Below the pieces are notes generated by a model. The model was not told where the DNA came from, did no database searches, and saw only the letters and a program-made list of their open reading frames with translations. This document shows, in pieces, positions 48,057 through 60,700 of a DNA stretch of 64,000 nucleotides. Source of the stretch: Fasciolopsis buskii (taxonomy: Eukaryota > Platyhelminthes > Trematoda > Plagiorchiida > Fasciolidae); NCBI GenBank assembly GCA_008360955.1, contig LUCM01004720.1:295720-359719 (forward strand). Reading direction: 5' to 3'. The position numbers were made by a program, and so were the translations under genes. The stretch's first letter is position 1. Each line of letters begins with the position of its first letter.

Positions 48057-48938
48057 TACCAGTTGTCTCTTTCTTGCTAGTAACGTAAAGCTCATTGAGA
48101 TATCAATGTAACCTACCACCATAACGCTTACATGTTGATTTTGCCACGAACTCATCGACGTCTACCGCCTACTCAGTTACCTTATGAGTGTGTATCAACT
48201 CGTTTTAAGGTGAAGCTAGTCCTTCTTAAATTATCTTGTGGACGAATTCGTTTGTGACTACAAACATGCAACTAACCTATCACTAGTAACAATAATCTAA
48301 CATAACAAAACGAAAACCGTTCTTTTTCGTGTGAATTATTGTTTTGTTGAAAGTTTCCCAACTCGTTCAGGGCTAGCAATCCCATGGAAGAATAGGACAA
48401 TCCATGTCCCCCTTGTTTTTAAAATCTCACGTGAATCGTGCATAGGCAACACAGTGTGAATACTTATCACAGCGAACAGTTCGAAAGATCAGGAGAAAAT
48501 TCCCAGCAATAACGAATCACCACATTGCAGCTATTTGCATCCTCGTCTCGATTAGATAAAAAAAGTTTTAACATTGGGTTTTTATACGGGTGCAGAACAA
48601 GATTAGTCGCTTTTTTCAAGTCCCACACGAATGCTTCAGTAGCAGTAGACAAAAGGAAATTCATTCTAACTGTGATAGAACAAACGATCATAAGACTGCG
48701 TCTGTATTTTTTTGAATACTTGGGTGAAATATGGGAAATCGCGCGGTGAAACCGGATATTACGAAGGTTATCTCGAAATCTGGCAAAATATGCACTTTTG
48801 CAGGTATGATTAGGCTGAGCTGATTAAATCTCAGTTGTTTACTCAAAGTAGGCCAGTCTACTTGAAAGCATTATATACGCCATCGAACTTGTGAAAATGT
48901 AATGATAAATCTTAGTCGACAGTTTTATGCTCATTCAC

Positions 48939-49376
48939 CTCGTCCAGTTCTCTCGCAATCTGGTTCCAAAATTTCCAAACCGCACTTCCGGACACGTAAA
49001 TTTGATTGTGATGTGTTTTCGTGTTGATGAAATTGATTTCAAGATAGGCCACATAAGCGCTTCGCAGATGACAGCAAACGATGGCTCGCTCGTAGATCAT
49101 TCCGTTCACGAGGGGCAATTGCAAACTCGGGTGGCTCATCAGTCGTACCAGATCGGTCAGCTCGAGCCAGTTGTGCACCTCATTCTGTTCCAGACTGCTT
49201 CTGCCTACTGTGATCAAACTGAGAAGTCGAACCAGTTCCAGATGGGTCTGCAGTTTGCGGTCCGTCAGGGCATCTACTTTGGCGTTCACCGTAGCCGGGA
49301 TCATTTTGTCCAGCAATTGCTCATTCACGGCGACGGAAAGCATGTTGTGTATTGTGACCCCGTTCAGTGAATAAAG
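48939..49376 (-). CDS. ITPR: IP3 receptor exon 5 (long armadillo-like exon)
   Basis: One of the two longest receptor exons here: 146 codons, phase 0 at both ends. The acceptor is caatattttag and the donor is gtgaatga. Landmarks in order are LYSLNGVTIHNML (family: VFYNDRASFQTLI), THLELVRLLSLITVG (family: YHIHLVELLAVCTEG), LTDLVRLMSHPSLQLP (family: LDDIVRVVTHEDCIPE) and VWKFWNQIARELDE (family: MWKLFENFLVDI). The order and spacing match the receptor throughout. A plus-strand ORF over the same bases is an antisense shadow. Confidence 0.92.
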
Positions 49377-50926
49377 CTAAAATATTGAGAACCGATTTGT
49401 GACACTAAGCTTTAGATTTTTATTAGAATATGAATTAGTCATTTTTTGGCAAGCTCTGTCTTTATTATTTGCATTCCGATATGGCTTAAACTACTTAGAT
49501 GGAGAAAATCATTACGGTAAAAATAATAACGGTAATACACTGTTTGTTTTCTGTTTTTTTATCTGTACCACTTTTTCACTCTAGCCTAGAAAATTACTAT
49601 CATCAGCTATCGACCGCCAAATCGTAAACAGACTGAACCCGAAGTATTTCGAAGTGACCACAAACTGGACCGCTTGATTAAAACCGATCATTTGGACATA
49701 AGTGACTGTGAAGTCTATTTTCAAAAATTTGATTCGAATGATGAACGGCGCATTTTGGGAAAGTTAGGATAAACCTACTCAAAATGCAATTTCTTTGTCT
49801 TACCGCTCCATTCAGCACAATTAATCTGACTAACAACAATTTGCTTAACCCCTGTGCGTCAAGAGGTGAACTTACCTTGATGGCATCAATTGGGTCTGTT
49901 GAACGGGAGCTTGAGAGGACCCGAAGTTTCATTTACCGGGACTTGGCCTTCACAATACACACAAACAATTCAACAACCTTGACGACATATATCTGATTCT
50001 GCATTTTTGAATGAGTCCATTTTTCGATGTTTCGAATGACAGTACATAGTTTAAGTGCAAATCTAGTAACAACTTTGTGGAGGCTGATGACCGTTGTGAA
50101 CTGCAATTTTACTTCTACCGATTATGGTTTACTTGCAACGTGGATACGAAGCTCAGCCGGTGAAGTTTCGTGGAATTTGCAATCATCAGTTGGCATTGCT
50201 TTCTCTAAATTTAACAAAATCAAATTCTCCGTTTCTGAGGTTCGCTCAAAGTGTTTAAGTGGCAACTGGAAAATATTTTGTGCAAACACACCGCAATGAT
50301 TGTTCGCGGTTTGAGATGAAAGAATTTGGTGAGGATCTAACCACATCCGAGGGCACGGTCAAAACGCTAACATTGTTTCATTTTCTTTTATCTTTCTTGC
50401 TCACCGCTTTTATCCTTCGCCATGAATTTAATGGGACACGACCCGTATTCATATTTGGATGTATACATAATTTTTTAATCTACGGCTCAGCAACGCTCGT
50501 TAGCCGGGGATGAATCGGGCTTTGTAATTGGTGATGGTGCCCGCAGTCTTTCTATAAAAACGGTCGGATTCGAACTCAGATTGTTTCTCAGCCAAGCAAC
50601 ACTACTACCTGTTCACGATTAAAACAGAAGGCAATTGAATATGGCACTAGATCAGGTGTAGTAACGAGCCGGGAGACAGCGAGTTGCAGTCTACCATTTG
50701 ACTGGAATATTCTTACCTCGGTTCGCATGTTGCTGACCGGCTTTTCAGTGTTCCTGTGGCAGTCTCAGCTTTTCCTGTAATTTATCACCTTTCACTCTAT
50801 CCTTTGGAATTAGTTTTAAAACTTAGGGGAAACAAGGAAACGAACGGTCACAATCGCTGCAAAACATTAGCAGAAAGCTGAAAATGAAAAAAACGTCATA
50901 CGCTCTAGTACTGAGTGAAATCAGAC

Positions 50927-51127
50927 CTCAGTGGTGACCAGATCCTGCAACGAAGTCTGGGTCTTTGGTTGAGCGGACAGGATGATGTTGAGCAGTCGAA
51001 GCCAGTACGGATGAGGTTCGCCAATTTGAAGACAACGAAAGAAGTGATGGACAAATTTGCGCGTCGCGCCGCTTGCTAAATTTGCATTTTTGTAAAAAAT
51101 GGATGCACACACTTCAGCATCATCGGG
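50927..51127 (-). CDS. ITPR: IP3 receptor exon 4
   Basis: This exon has 67 codons, phase 0 at both ends. The acceptor gcgtctgttctag is strong. The donor gtctga is weak, but it is the only one that keeps frame with the next exon, and a stop follows within two codons. The peptide includes ATRKFVHHFFRCLQIGEPHP and LRLLNIILSAQ. These align with the ERVVQHFVHCIETHGRN and IKFLQTIVKAEGK blocks of animal IP3 receptors. This is a helical armadillo-like part of the cytoplasmic regulatory domain. Confidence 0.87.
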
Positions 51128-51928
51128 CTAGAACAGACGCAGATGAAACAGCAAAGTATGAGGTAATGAAAACAAGGGATTGCTCGAAAGTAATGGCGTT
51201 GAGAAACAAAAAAGAAACATCAGTTTTTCTTGTTTTGATCACATTTGAATATCAGTCAGCTTAAAATTGGAACTGGCTGACACAATACTGCCTTGCTTTG
51301 CATCAAAACGGTTTTCTCTAAGATCGAATTTAGCAGACAACTTTGTGAACACAATTGTATACTTCGAATGTACATTACTCATTTATCCCAATGGTATCCG
51401 AAGACGATCTGTGACAGATCTATCCAGAGATAGTACTGCCGGTTGAGTAGTAGTTGCATATCCTTAGTACCAAGCGGTCTGCATTCGTAACTCGTGTAGA
51501 CTGCAGATGTAGGTTTTCGCGGAAATCTTGCACTCAGTAATTTCGAGGGTTGTTTCTTGAGTCCTAAGTAATATCTCTATCTGCCGAATATTACGCTGCT
51601 TCTGTGGAAATTACAATCACATGGAGACTTTGGTGTTCTTGTTCACCTATTTCGACTTATCCAATCAAAAGGAGAGATTGAATGAAAAATCCGGTGGAGG
51701 CGCAAACAGAGGTTACGAAATGACGCATGAAATGACGATTTTCTGCAGTGGCACTACCATGATATGGCACTGAAAACGTTTATCTAGGCACAACCTGAGG
51801 CTGACAGGCTTAAACAATAACCTGATACATTTTTCGATCAATTTGTGTGTTTTCTTGAGAACTTATTTAACCGGGAACTAGACTGATTAAAATTCACGGC
51901 AAAAATGAAGACGTAAATGGACACTTAC

Positions 51929-52063
51929 GTCCGTGGTGAGAAACTCGTTCAAATTGGCATGCATGAGCTGCTGATTGGTTGGGTTGTCAAAGCAAAAGAT
52001 ACAGATCAACTTCTTCGTCAGTCGAAGAATATCAGCAACCAAATTCTCATTCTCCTTTTCATC
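51929..52063 (-). CDS. ITPR: IP3 receptor exon 3
   Basis: This exon has 45 codons, phase 0 at both ends. The acceptor is ttcatgcag and the donor is the consensus gtaagtgt. The peptide runs DEKENENLVADILRL, then LICIFCFDNPTNQQLMHANL. It matches the receptor segment with MQEIMRLAHEFL followed by [20 protein letters not shown]. The spaced N..NQ..L.. signature is typical of IP3 receptors (and a weaker form of ryanodine receptors). It is the direct continuation of the LLRHLDAH exon, with no residues missing relative to the family. Confidence 0.88.
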
Positions 52064-54959
52064 CTGCATGAAGTGACCAACAGAGGGTAGACATGAGTAT
52101 GAAAATTAAGAACCATTCTGGGCTGTTTCATTTCCAACATTTACTGATGTATCAAAAATCTAAAAAGCACCATTTTTTCTAAGCTGAAATCGCTAGGAAC
52201 ATGTTCGGAATGTTGTAATAAAAATGGTATCTTAATGACTGACATGAATTGCAAATGATCGAGTCCAGGGACAGAAGCAGCGCAATGAGTTTTTAACGCC
52301 AGTCTTTCTCGTCCGGGTTTACAAAAACATAAAACGTTCAAAATCATGATATCCGACTTGTTTACAACACGTTTGGTGCCACGCTCATTGTCCATATAAT
52401 CGACTCTCAAAAAAATGGTAGAAATTGAGCGGGTGTGAAACCTGTAAGCAACCTTGATAAAATTGTATTTGAAAATAATGAGATTTTAACAATCACAAGC
52501 ACTTTAATTAGTATGCTTTAAGCATCACTTGCGCAAACGATTAGGACTGAATTCTGAAAATTGTGTGTGAACGACTGAATATTCACTCCAAATAGGCACG
52601 GACTGCATCCCCTTAAAAACCCTTTGGCTTGTACATGCTAAGGCTAGATGTCCTTGAACGCTGTAGCGTGAAGGCCAAGCCTTCTTGTGGCCAGACTGGG
52701 GGTTGTATTGGCCAAATCTCCACTCAGCGGTAAATCTGAAGACACAAGTGCAACTTCGGTAGACCCACAATCGACCGGAAACTGGGAATCAATTAATTAG
52801 GTTATGCAGATTTTTGGAGCTGCCTTTCGCTGGAGAATGTCATAGAAAGTTTCAACCCGTGGATCGGTTCGTACAAGTCCAGTCAAACATTAGGTGTCAG
52901 TGCCGTTGTTATTGGCGTTCAGGCATTCGAAATCTTTCCTCGTCTATACGGCAGTTCAACTAATTATCCTGAAATTGATCTTCCACTGTTTCTCGTTCGC
53001 CTTTGCTTCCGCGAGTAGACGGTGCAGTGAAGCAACATCCGAAACAAGAACATGTCGGTTAGTGGTTGTAGAAATGAACTGGATTGACTTGATGTTTACC
53101 TGCATTGGTCGGTTTCAGGAGAGACCGAATAAATAAAGACAAAGAGGCAGATTCAAATCATATTAGCTCCAATAAGGCAGAATCACCGCTAATACCTACG
53201 TTCTTGAATCGAACACCAGAGGCCACGAAGCTGATACCGTTCTATAAAATGGATGTCGCTGTTCAAACGCAATTACTACCCGCTACACTTCTTGGATGAG
53301 TGATGAGAAGATGCAGTGAAAAATAAACTAAATTAGGATTTAGGTCATCCCGAGCGTTAAAAACAAATGAAGAGGAACACAGAAACTTATGCAAACCTGG
53401 AAAGCTTCAAGACCAATGAGGATAATCTAGGCTTTTAACTGACTTTAAAGTTTAATGAAGCTTTGCGATGCTGTTTTCGCTTGTGGGTTAGCCCAGCTGA
53501 TTGTTTTGGAGACTACGTGAACAGCTAAACCATACAAAGCAATCTTTATGAAGTAATCACCGGGTACAATTTCATATTGTTGGTCCTCCAGCATGACATC
53601 ATGGCAAAAATGCCTCCTGTTATGTTGTATTACAAGGTTAGCAGCTCTCTGGCTTGTGGTCCTGATTTAACTAAGAAGTTGTCTAAGGTCGATCAGCCAA
53701 ACGAATTTACGCCGCAGCCTGCGTCTCTCGCTCTCACTCCATGAAAATTAATGTCAGTCGTTTCCAAAAACTGCAAGGGTTTGTAGTCAGCGCTAAGTCA
53801 AATTTACTTTACACTGTGCCCAAGTTTCCATTCCAGGTTTACAGCACAAATCTCAGTATATTTTTAACTCCTGAGTGTTATCGATTTTTTCCCCTTATTA
53901 TTTCTCGTAATTGGCTACATTTTTTCTAATTATCTGTCTACAATGATTAGAATCTAAAAGCCGACTACAAGAACCATATGTGAATATTCCCGTGCTCCAT
54001 CATTTCACGGTGTTACTTGTTTTGATTTCAAAGAAATCTACGAAGACCAGATATTTTCCAATAGGTTTTTGGAATTATATGTAACCTTTAAGCGGTGATG
54101 CCATACGAAGGATGTTTACCTTTAAGAAGACCTAGGTTTAATAAATCCTACTAATATAAGAAAGCTGAACAAAATTCATGAAGATTACGCGTTTATTCAG
54201 AACACGATCAATATGTTCCGCCTATCCGCCGAAATCAAACTTTTTGCTTGATCAACTACGGAAAAACTGGGGACTTCACAAATCACCTAACAGATTAGTT
54301 CTGTTCTGTCGAATATTCTTAATTCTATCTGCCCGTGGTCTTTTATTGTAACAGCTGGGAATATGCTCAACGAACATTGGTAACGGGTATCGTCTTTTTA
54401 TGCACCGTCCATCTGCCGGCATGCAAACACTCAACATCTGAGCTCATTGGAATAGAATGCGTAAGCACTAGTTTGAAAATAGACTGAACTTCAATACACT
54501 ATTAAGCATGGCATAATCGCTGTAGTGCCTTTTGAAGAACGGTCGAAACAGCTGTTTCTGTGGTACCACCAAGACCGACGCTACCACACTACGTCCACCT
54601 TCCAAGCACAAACACTACTGAATGAAAGCGTAGAAATCGAATACATGTTTCTGGCGCCTTAGTACTAGTCGGGGTAGTTGACTACAGGCTGAACGGTGCA
54701 CACGGTAACCAAGGACATATTAACAAACTGAATTTTGTACCAATACAGCAAGGAGGCATTTCACAATATAAGTTGAAAGGGATGTACATCTTTATTGCTG
54801 TCTCTGTTCATTAGATGATGAATTCCAAAATTTTTCGTACTATTTACAAAAAGCACAATTTATGGAACTCGGCGAAATGGATTTTTCACTGGCTACCCGG
54901 ATCCGTAATTGTAACCAGGCGAGATGAATCCCATGAACGGTAAACCGGATTCGTCCTAC
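52064..54959. other. Receptor intron (exon 2 to exon 3)
   Basis: Short ORFs only (for example 52141-52410 and 52525-52770 minus, 52894-53136 plus). No repeat, element or splice-framed exon is recognised. Confidence 0.5.
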
Positions 54960-55226
54960 CTGGAATGGAATATGAATTAACTGCGTTAACGTTGAATGCG
55001 CATCCAAATGACGCAGAAGCTGCTGAGCTCGACGTAACGGGAGACGGTCGGTGGGCTTAGATGAATTCGACTTTGGTTCGAATTTGCCCGACTCGGTCAA
55101 TAGCCAACTGAACATGGGATACACTCTTTCCAAAAGCTCCAAACATTCTCGTTTACATTTAGCGACGGAAGTTGCTGAAGTTGGCCGTGAAATGGACGAG
55201 AAGTTGCTAACGATATTTTGAAGTAT
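54960..55226 (-). CDS. ITPR: IP3 receptor exon 2 (RIH-associated repeat start)
   Basis: This is an 89-codon exon, phase 0 to phase 0. The acceptor follows a pyrimidine tract (attattttcag) and the donor is gtaggac after a CAG. It opens with ILQNIVSNFSSI, matching the EILIQLSKLC stretch of animal IP3 receptors. It ends LLRHLDAHSTLTQLIHIPFQ, matching [20 protein letters not shown], which is one of the most conserved helices of the armadillo-like regulatory region. The middle carries a Ser/Lys-rich loop where vertebrates also vary. It joins in frame to the exon at 52063. Confidence 0.85.
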
Positions 55227-57794
55227 CTGAAAATAATCGAAAACCGGGGTCAGCCATGCATGATATTAACAATCATGAATTGAAAAACAGTAGTTCATGA
55301 AATAACAAACACCTACTTTTTCATGGATTAGCTCAGTTGTGCAAAATCGTATGCCGTTTTATTGCCTAAAAATAGCTAGGCTGCCGTTTCTTCAAATTAC
55401 CTATTCATTTTTGATACATCGCTTATAAGTTGAGTACGAAACAATGAAGAATTAGTACGTTTTGATGACAACATCTCTCCAAGTATTCCCTCATCACGAT
55501 CTGATTTTAGTAGGTTACATTAACTGGCAGTTGTTGGATAAACAGCAGAGTAAACGAAATCCTCCATTTTTTTGGGGACAAGCATAATAAGATCATACTG
55601 TTTTGGAGAGAGTGGACAAAGGTGAAATACAACAATCCATTTACTTTATTGTTAGTCACGCCGAAGTGGACTGGAAAATCTTCGGAAGTCGGACCACTTG
55701 GTCCCTACAAATTTGGACCCGCCTAATATCCAAAACAAAGATCTATCGGGTTCACAATTTTCCGATATCTTCGACAGTTTTGAAAAATTACTTGTAGATA
55801 TCTCTACTTTTCTTGGTCAGATTTTGCTCTAAGTCTCGTTTCATTCGGATAAACCTTCCTATTCAGAGCAGCTCCAGGTTTTTTATTGGGTTCAGATCAG
55901 AACTTCATGCGGGCAGGATCACCGGTCTGATACCAGGGATGAGTAACCGGGATTAACATAAATACGAGTTGTGAACTATTGCATCATCATGCCGGAGAAC
56001 CTTATTATGATTAGCTTGAGTAATTGTAGGCGCGAAATATAGTATCAGTGTGAGGTAGCACATTAGTACTTCTTGCACGAAACTGGTTAATACTTAGACT
56101 GTCTAGGTAGAAGATGACTCGCTATTTTGTACAAATAATGTCCATGAAAATTTCATAAATCGTATGAAAAAGGGGCTAAACACTCTTTATCAGTAAGGCC
56201 GGAGAAATTCAGCTATTTTTCTGTATTTCTTTAGTTCCACTTGAAAAAACCTTATTGCATTGGCATGGAAAGAGCAGAAGAAAAAATAATTCAGGGAAGT
56301 TGTATACACGACATTGGGGTAGCTCTTATAGCCACAACAACAGCAGTGGTTGTACTCCGTCGGGCCTTTGCACACCTCTGGTTTGAACCATTGAATTTCG
56401 GTATCTTCAGGCGTTACGAGCATCGATCTATTTGATCAGGATTGTAAACGTTTGGTGGGCAGTGGCTCTAGCTAGATCCATCGACAGCCAATAAACCGAT
56501 CCTGCAAGCTGCTAGATTTTACGCCAAAGAATTACTCAGAAAACAAATAGACTGTTGAAGCCGGAATTGTGGAACCAAAGCAACCGTGTGTCACCGTTGT
56601 TGTTTGCTTGGTTGATATAAGTGGTGGTCCAGTTATTTTGGTTGTGCTCTCTTTAAAGCTGTTCATATTTTCATCCTTTCGTTTGATACGAAAATCTATT
56701 TTTCATGTTTCCGGATTCAAAGCGCTAAGATTGTCCTCTGTATTCGTCTCCTGTATCAAGTCGGGGCTGAATTTTTCTAAAGGCCTCGTTTCGCCTCCAG
56801 TCTTTCTTATTTTGCTTTTCGTTGTTCGCACTTCAAATGTTGAGTTAGGATGTGGTTGAATCCGGTGCACTATTTGCCAATTTAATTCTCTTGAACTTCA
56901 TCCAATAGAACATCCGTTATCTGTCATTACAACTCTCCCAGTGTCTCATATTAAAAGCTCACTTTTGTAGGCTCCAAAACCGTCTACCGTCCTAGAGACA
57001 AGTGATCGTGAGTTACGCTGATCTGTCTTAAGGGGAACTTTCCATATCGGTCAATCGGTGCGTGAAAGTTAGAGTGTGGAATGATTCGTGATCCCGGATT
57101 TATTTGTTATTTGCAAACCAGGTACAATTAGTTAGCGAAATTCAAGAAATCGTTGTTCATTGAGGACCCAAGTATCACATTTTAACACTAATACTTTATT
57201 CACCGTGACAGATAACAACCGTGCATGGATTTTTGGGAATATCATAATATTGGTGGAGTGTACTTTGTTACATCTACAAAATTCGCCTTACATCTCTTGT
57301 CTGTTTTTTATTTCTGGATATTGCGTTTGTTATTAACGTGATCATTTGGTACCCTACCAATCTAGTCGTAGTAAAGAAAATAGTCTTCTCATATGAAAGT
57401 GAAAATCTGCACGGGTTTCGTGAACTATTGTGAAGATCAATTTGGATTTATGGCATTCCCAAAAGCCATATTTAATGATAAATTGACGTAACCAGTGTCC
57501 TTCATAACTTTGTTCGTACCGTCAGAGAACAATAGAGAGCACCGAGAAATCGAACTGGCTTTGGTAAACTTAGTCACTTTTTGCCGTGACAACCGTGGGT
57601 TCCTACAAGTAATTCTCTTTATCTAAGGAAAACATCTCTTTGGTCGTTACTGATTGCTGTAGTTGTGTGGGCAGGTTCGAGTGGAAGCTGATAACTGAGG
57701 AGTTTTGCACCAAGCCAAATGAGACTTTCAAATGAAACCTAGATGTTAGTTTTTCAATGACAGTGTCGTTTCTTCCAGTCCGTCCAAAAGATTG
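55227..57794. other. Receptor intron sequence beside the CR1/Jockey-like element
   Basis: A 96-codon plus ORF at 56569-56859 and small ORFs at 56190-56435 are unassigned. No other structure is seen. Confidence 0.5.
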
Positions 57795-57815
57795 TATTGT
57801 ATTGTATTGTATAAA
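57795..57815 (-). repeat. (ATACA)n retroelement tail
   Basis: Four pentamers, TTGTA on the plus strand, at the 3' boundary of the CR1/Jockey-like element. Confidence 0.85.
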
Positions 57816-60700
57816 CTTTTGCGTACAACCAATAATGTCACATTTAAGTCAAAAATTATGATAATACAAAATAAATCAGAGGGGATTAAATATGTGAATA
57901 AGAATACACTCATCGCCTTTTAGATAACATAAAAGTAATTATCTAGGAATAATCACAACGCTTTAGTAAAGGTTGATCAGGAATTCAGCTGAAACCCGGT
58001 CACGGTTTGTCAAAATCCGTGTTAAATACGGGACAGTGGAGTTACTAGAGATATGAAGTTTGGAAGGTATGGAACGAAAAGCGGATCGTATCAAACTATG
58101 AAAGCGACACTTTGAAAGATCGTTGTGCAGAGGATGCTTGGGATCAGAACTAATTTTGTGAGCAAATTTTTCACACATTGATCACATAGATTAAGGGACA
58201 ATTCAGTTAGTGGTACGAAGGACACACGGTTAATAATTGATATCCGTCGGCGAACAATTTTAAAGTCTCTTCTAAGTAAACCTGGAAAGATAATACTAGG
58301 TGAATACTAAAGAAAGATTGGACAAACAGTGGTATGCGAATCGGGAGATGGTGTTTTGTTTCATTTTGTAGCATTGAAGATTCCTGATTTGAAATGACAA
58401 CCGTCGGAGATTTTTTACACATAGTTATATGAGAAGTCCACTTCAGATTTTTATTAATAGTAACTCCTAGGTATTTCCAACAGTCGACTCTGGTAACTGT
58501 TTTTGAGTTTGATGGAAGACGTTTCGGATAGGTGGACCGACCGAGAGAGAACAGACATTCGAAACATTTAGATGTGTTGAAATTTAAACCAGCTTGTGCA
58601 GAGAAATCGTAAACGCAAGATAATTTGCTGGAAAATCTTAGAAAACCATCGTGTATTGAACCGGCTTGAGAGAGGTCAACATCATCAGCATACTAAAACA
58701 GATGACAGGGCGAGCCAACTGACAAGTCGCTGGTGTAAGTAGAGAAGATATACGGTGAAAGAACAACACCCTGAAGTATTCCTGAGTTGGGAACCAACGG
58801 TTTCGAAGTTTTACCGTCCATTCATGTGCACTGGGTTCGGTTAGTAAAATAGTCAGAAAGTCATGCGAATAATGGCCTGGGACAACGAAGTGTTTCCAGT
58901 TTGTGAAGTAGGCGCAACGTACAGATTTCATTGATACGTTTAGCCGCTTACAAATGTGATGAATGAGGGAGGCAACAGCGTCCAAAGTGGATCTGTTAGA
59001 TTTATGGGCAAACTGAAAAGGGTCGTCAGGGGGATACATAGAAGAACGCAGGCATCTAACTATACCACGCTCCGTCAGTTTAGGACCAGATTGTGTTGAG
59101 GCGATGGGGCGAAAACGATTTGCCAGAGCAGTACAACTGGTAGATTTTGGGATGGGAGCCGCAGCACCATGCCTTAAAAGAGCTGAAGGCATTATCAGGA
59201 CCAACTCCAATGGTAATTTTAGTGGTGCGCAGAAAATCTCGTAACTCTCATATCATCACCGTGACCAAATATGACTGCGGTATAAGTGGAAGGATGGATG
59301 AAGGCATGATTGATGCTACCGACATCCGCAGAAGTTTTTGTGTTTCTTCTTCACCCCACACGACAGTCGATCGCCTTGTCACAAGAATCGATTGTTGTTA
59401 GCACTCAGGAAATGGCTGGCGAATGTAGTGTCCATGCATTTTATATCAGCTTTTATTAGGTTGGAAATATACCGCACACTTGACTTATTACGAGATTTGT
59501 AGAAGTGCTCCTTGCGTCTTCTTAGAGATTTCAGTTTCTGGGAGGAGATACAACCATTTGAGACAAATAATGTTTTTGGGGGGCGGTAAGTATCAGACAC
59601 TGCGTTGACCGTCTCTGTGAAACGTTTGACATTGTCATTGAGCAGGGATTCAAAAGAGAAATAGGTAGATGCGAGTAAAAGGGATTTCTGAAGAAGAATA
59701 TTGTTGTTGTGTGAAAAGTTACGGAGGCGAACTCAGATTTGATTTGTTCGCCTGAAAGAGTGGAAGGCTGACTGTGAGTTTATCGTAGGCCTCAACAGAA
59801 GCAGACAATGGTCGCTACTTGAAATTGGGGCAGGCGGTTTCAGTGAAAATAAATCAGGGTGGTTGGTGATCAGTCTACCTAAAATGGAGTCGCCTCGGAC
59901 GGGAAAACACAGAGGTCATTAAAATCAAACACAGTCAATGGTACGGTAGATGAATGATTAAAATCACCTACAATAATGTGTAGATTATTATGAAGAAGAA
60001 TAATAAATATTAGAAAGGAGTCGAAAATAAGATGCGATATTTTGTTGCGAGCTAAAATTTGCAATGTATAAATTTGTTATAATTGTACTGGTATGGTGAG
60101 AAAACATGAGATGACATTGTGTCACGAGACAGTCAGTTGGGTTTAGCGAGTACGTATGGACAACTTCGGACTTGCCAGACCAGAAGACGTTTATTTATGC
60201 TGCCACACCGCCTCCAGTCTTCTTCGTGTCCGAAAACCTGTCCACCTGATAGAGTATGAAGCTGTCTATCGACAGGATTGAATCAGCAATATCCGGGTTC
60301 AGCCAAAATTATAGCATGTAGAGGATACCCATGTGAACATGGATCGGTGAGGGACAAATCCGACATTTTCGTAAACAGAGAACGGATGTTGATACTCAGT
60401 AATGCTGGTATGGACATCTCGGATGGAAGGGTGCATTTAGAGGCTGCCTGCCAGCCAGCACGAGTGCCTCTTTTAGACGGATGAGGAGATCGTTGAGGTG
60501 CAGCAATGCGCGTGATCCCAGTCCATGATGAAAAACGATACGGTTTTTGAACAAAAGTAATTCCGAGCGATTGTAGCGTAGAACAGAGAACATAATGGAA
60601 CCAAATATCCGACAACAAACCAACGAAATATGATGACAGAAGTGCAGCGCAGCCAGTCAAAGGCGCGCGTGTTCATTAGGTAAAAAGTTAATTGCAAATC
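57795..60700 (-). mobile_element. CR1/Jockey-like non-LTR retrotransposon (decayed)
   Basis: On the minus strand the order is an endonuclease start with LLSINIRSLFTKMSDL (about 60400), an endonuclease centre with LHIIVGDFNHSS (about 59970), and an RT with DPFQFAHKSNRSTLDAVASL (about 59020). The RT continues with the catalytic YADDVDLSQAGS (about 58680) and a thumb WKYLGVTINKNLKWTSHI (about 58450). From the catalytic box to the thumb the frame is intact for over 80 codons. Elsewhere it is broken. The 3' end is marked by tandem ATACA units at 57795-57815, the simple-repeat tail typical of such elements. Confidence 0.82.

Larger units (their letters stand above)
45060..48930. other. Receptor intron (exon 5 to exon 6)
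   Basis: Two low-complexity tracts and several overlapping unassigned ORFs (45394-45812 plus, 47258-47476 plus, 47361-47654 minus). None has a recognised family. Confidence 0.5.

Noticed and set aside
48927..49374. Plus-strand ORF of 147 codons
   Set aside because: Antisense shadow of the conserved receptor exon 5.
50563..50594. Possible RNA polymerase III B box with a nearby A box on the minus strand
   Set aside because: The two boxes are only about 8 bases apart, which is incompatible with a tRNA-type promoter.
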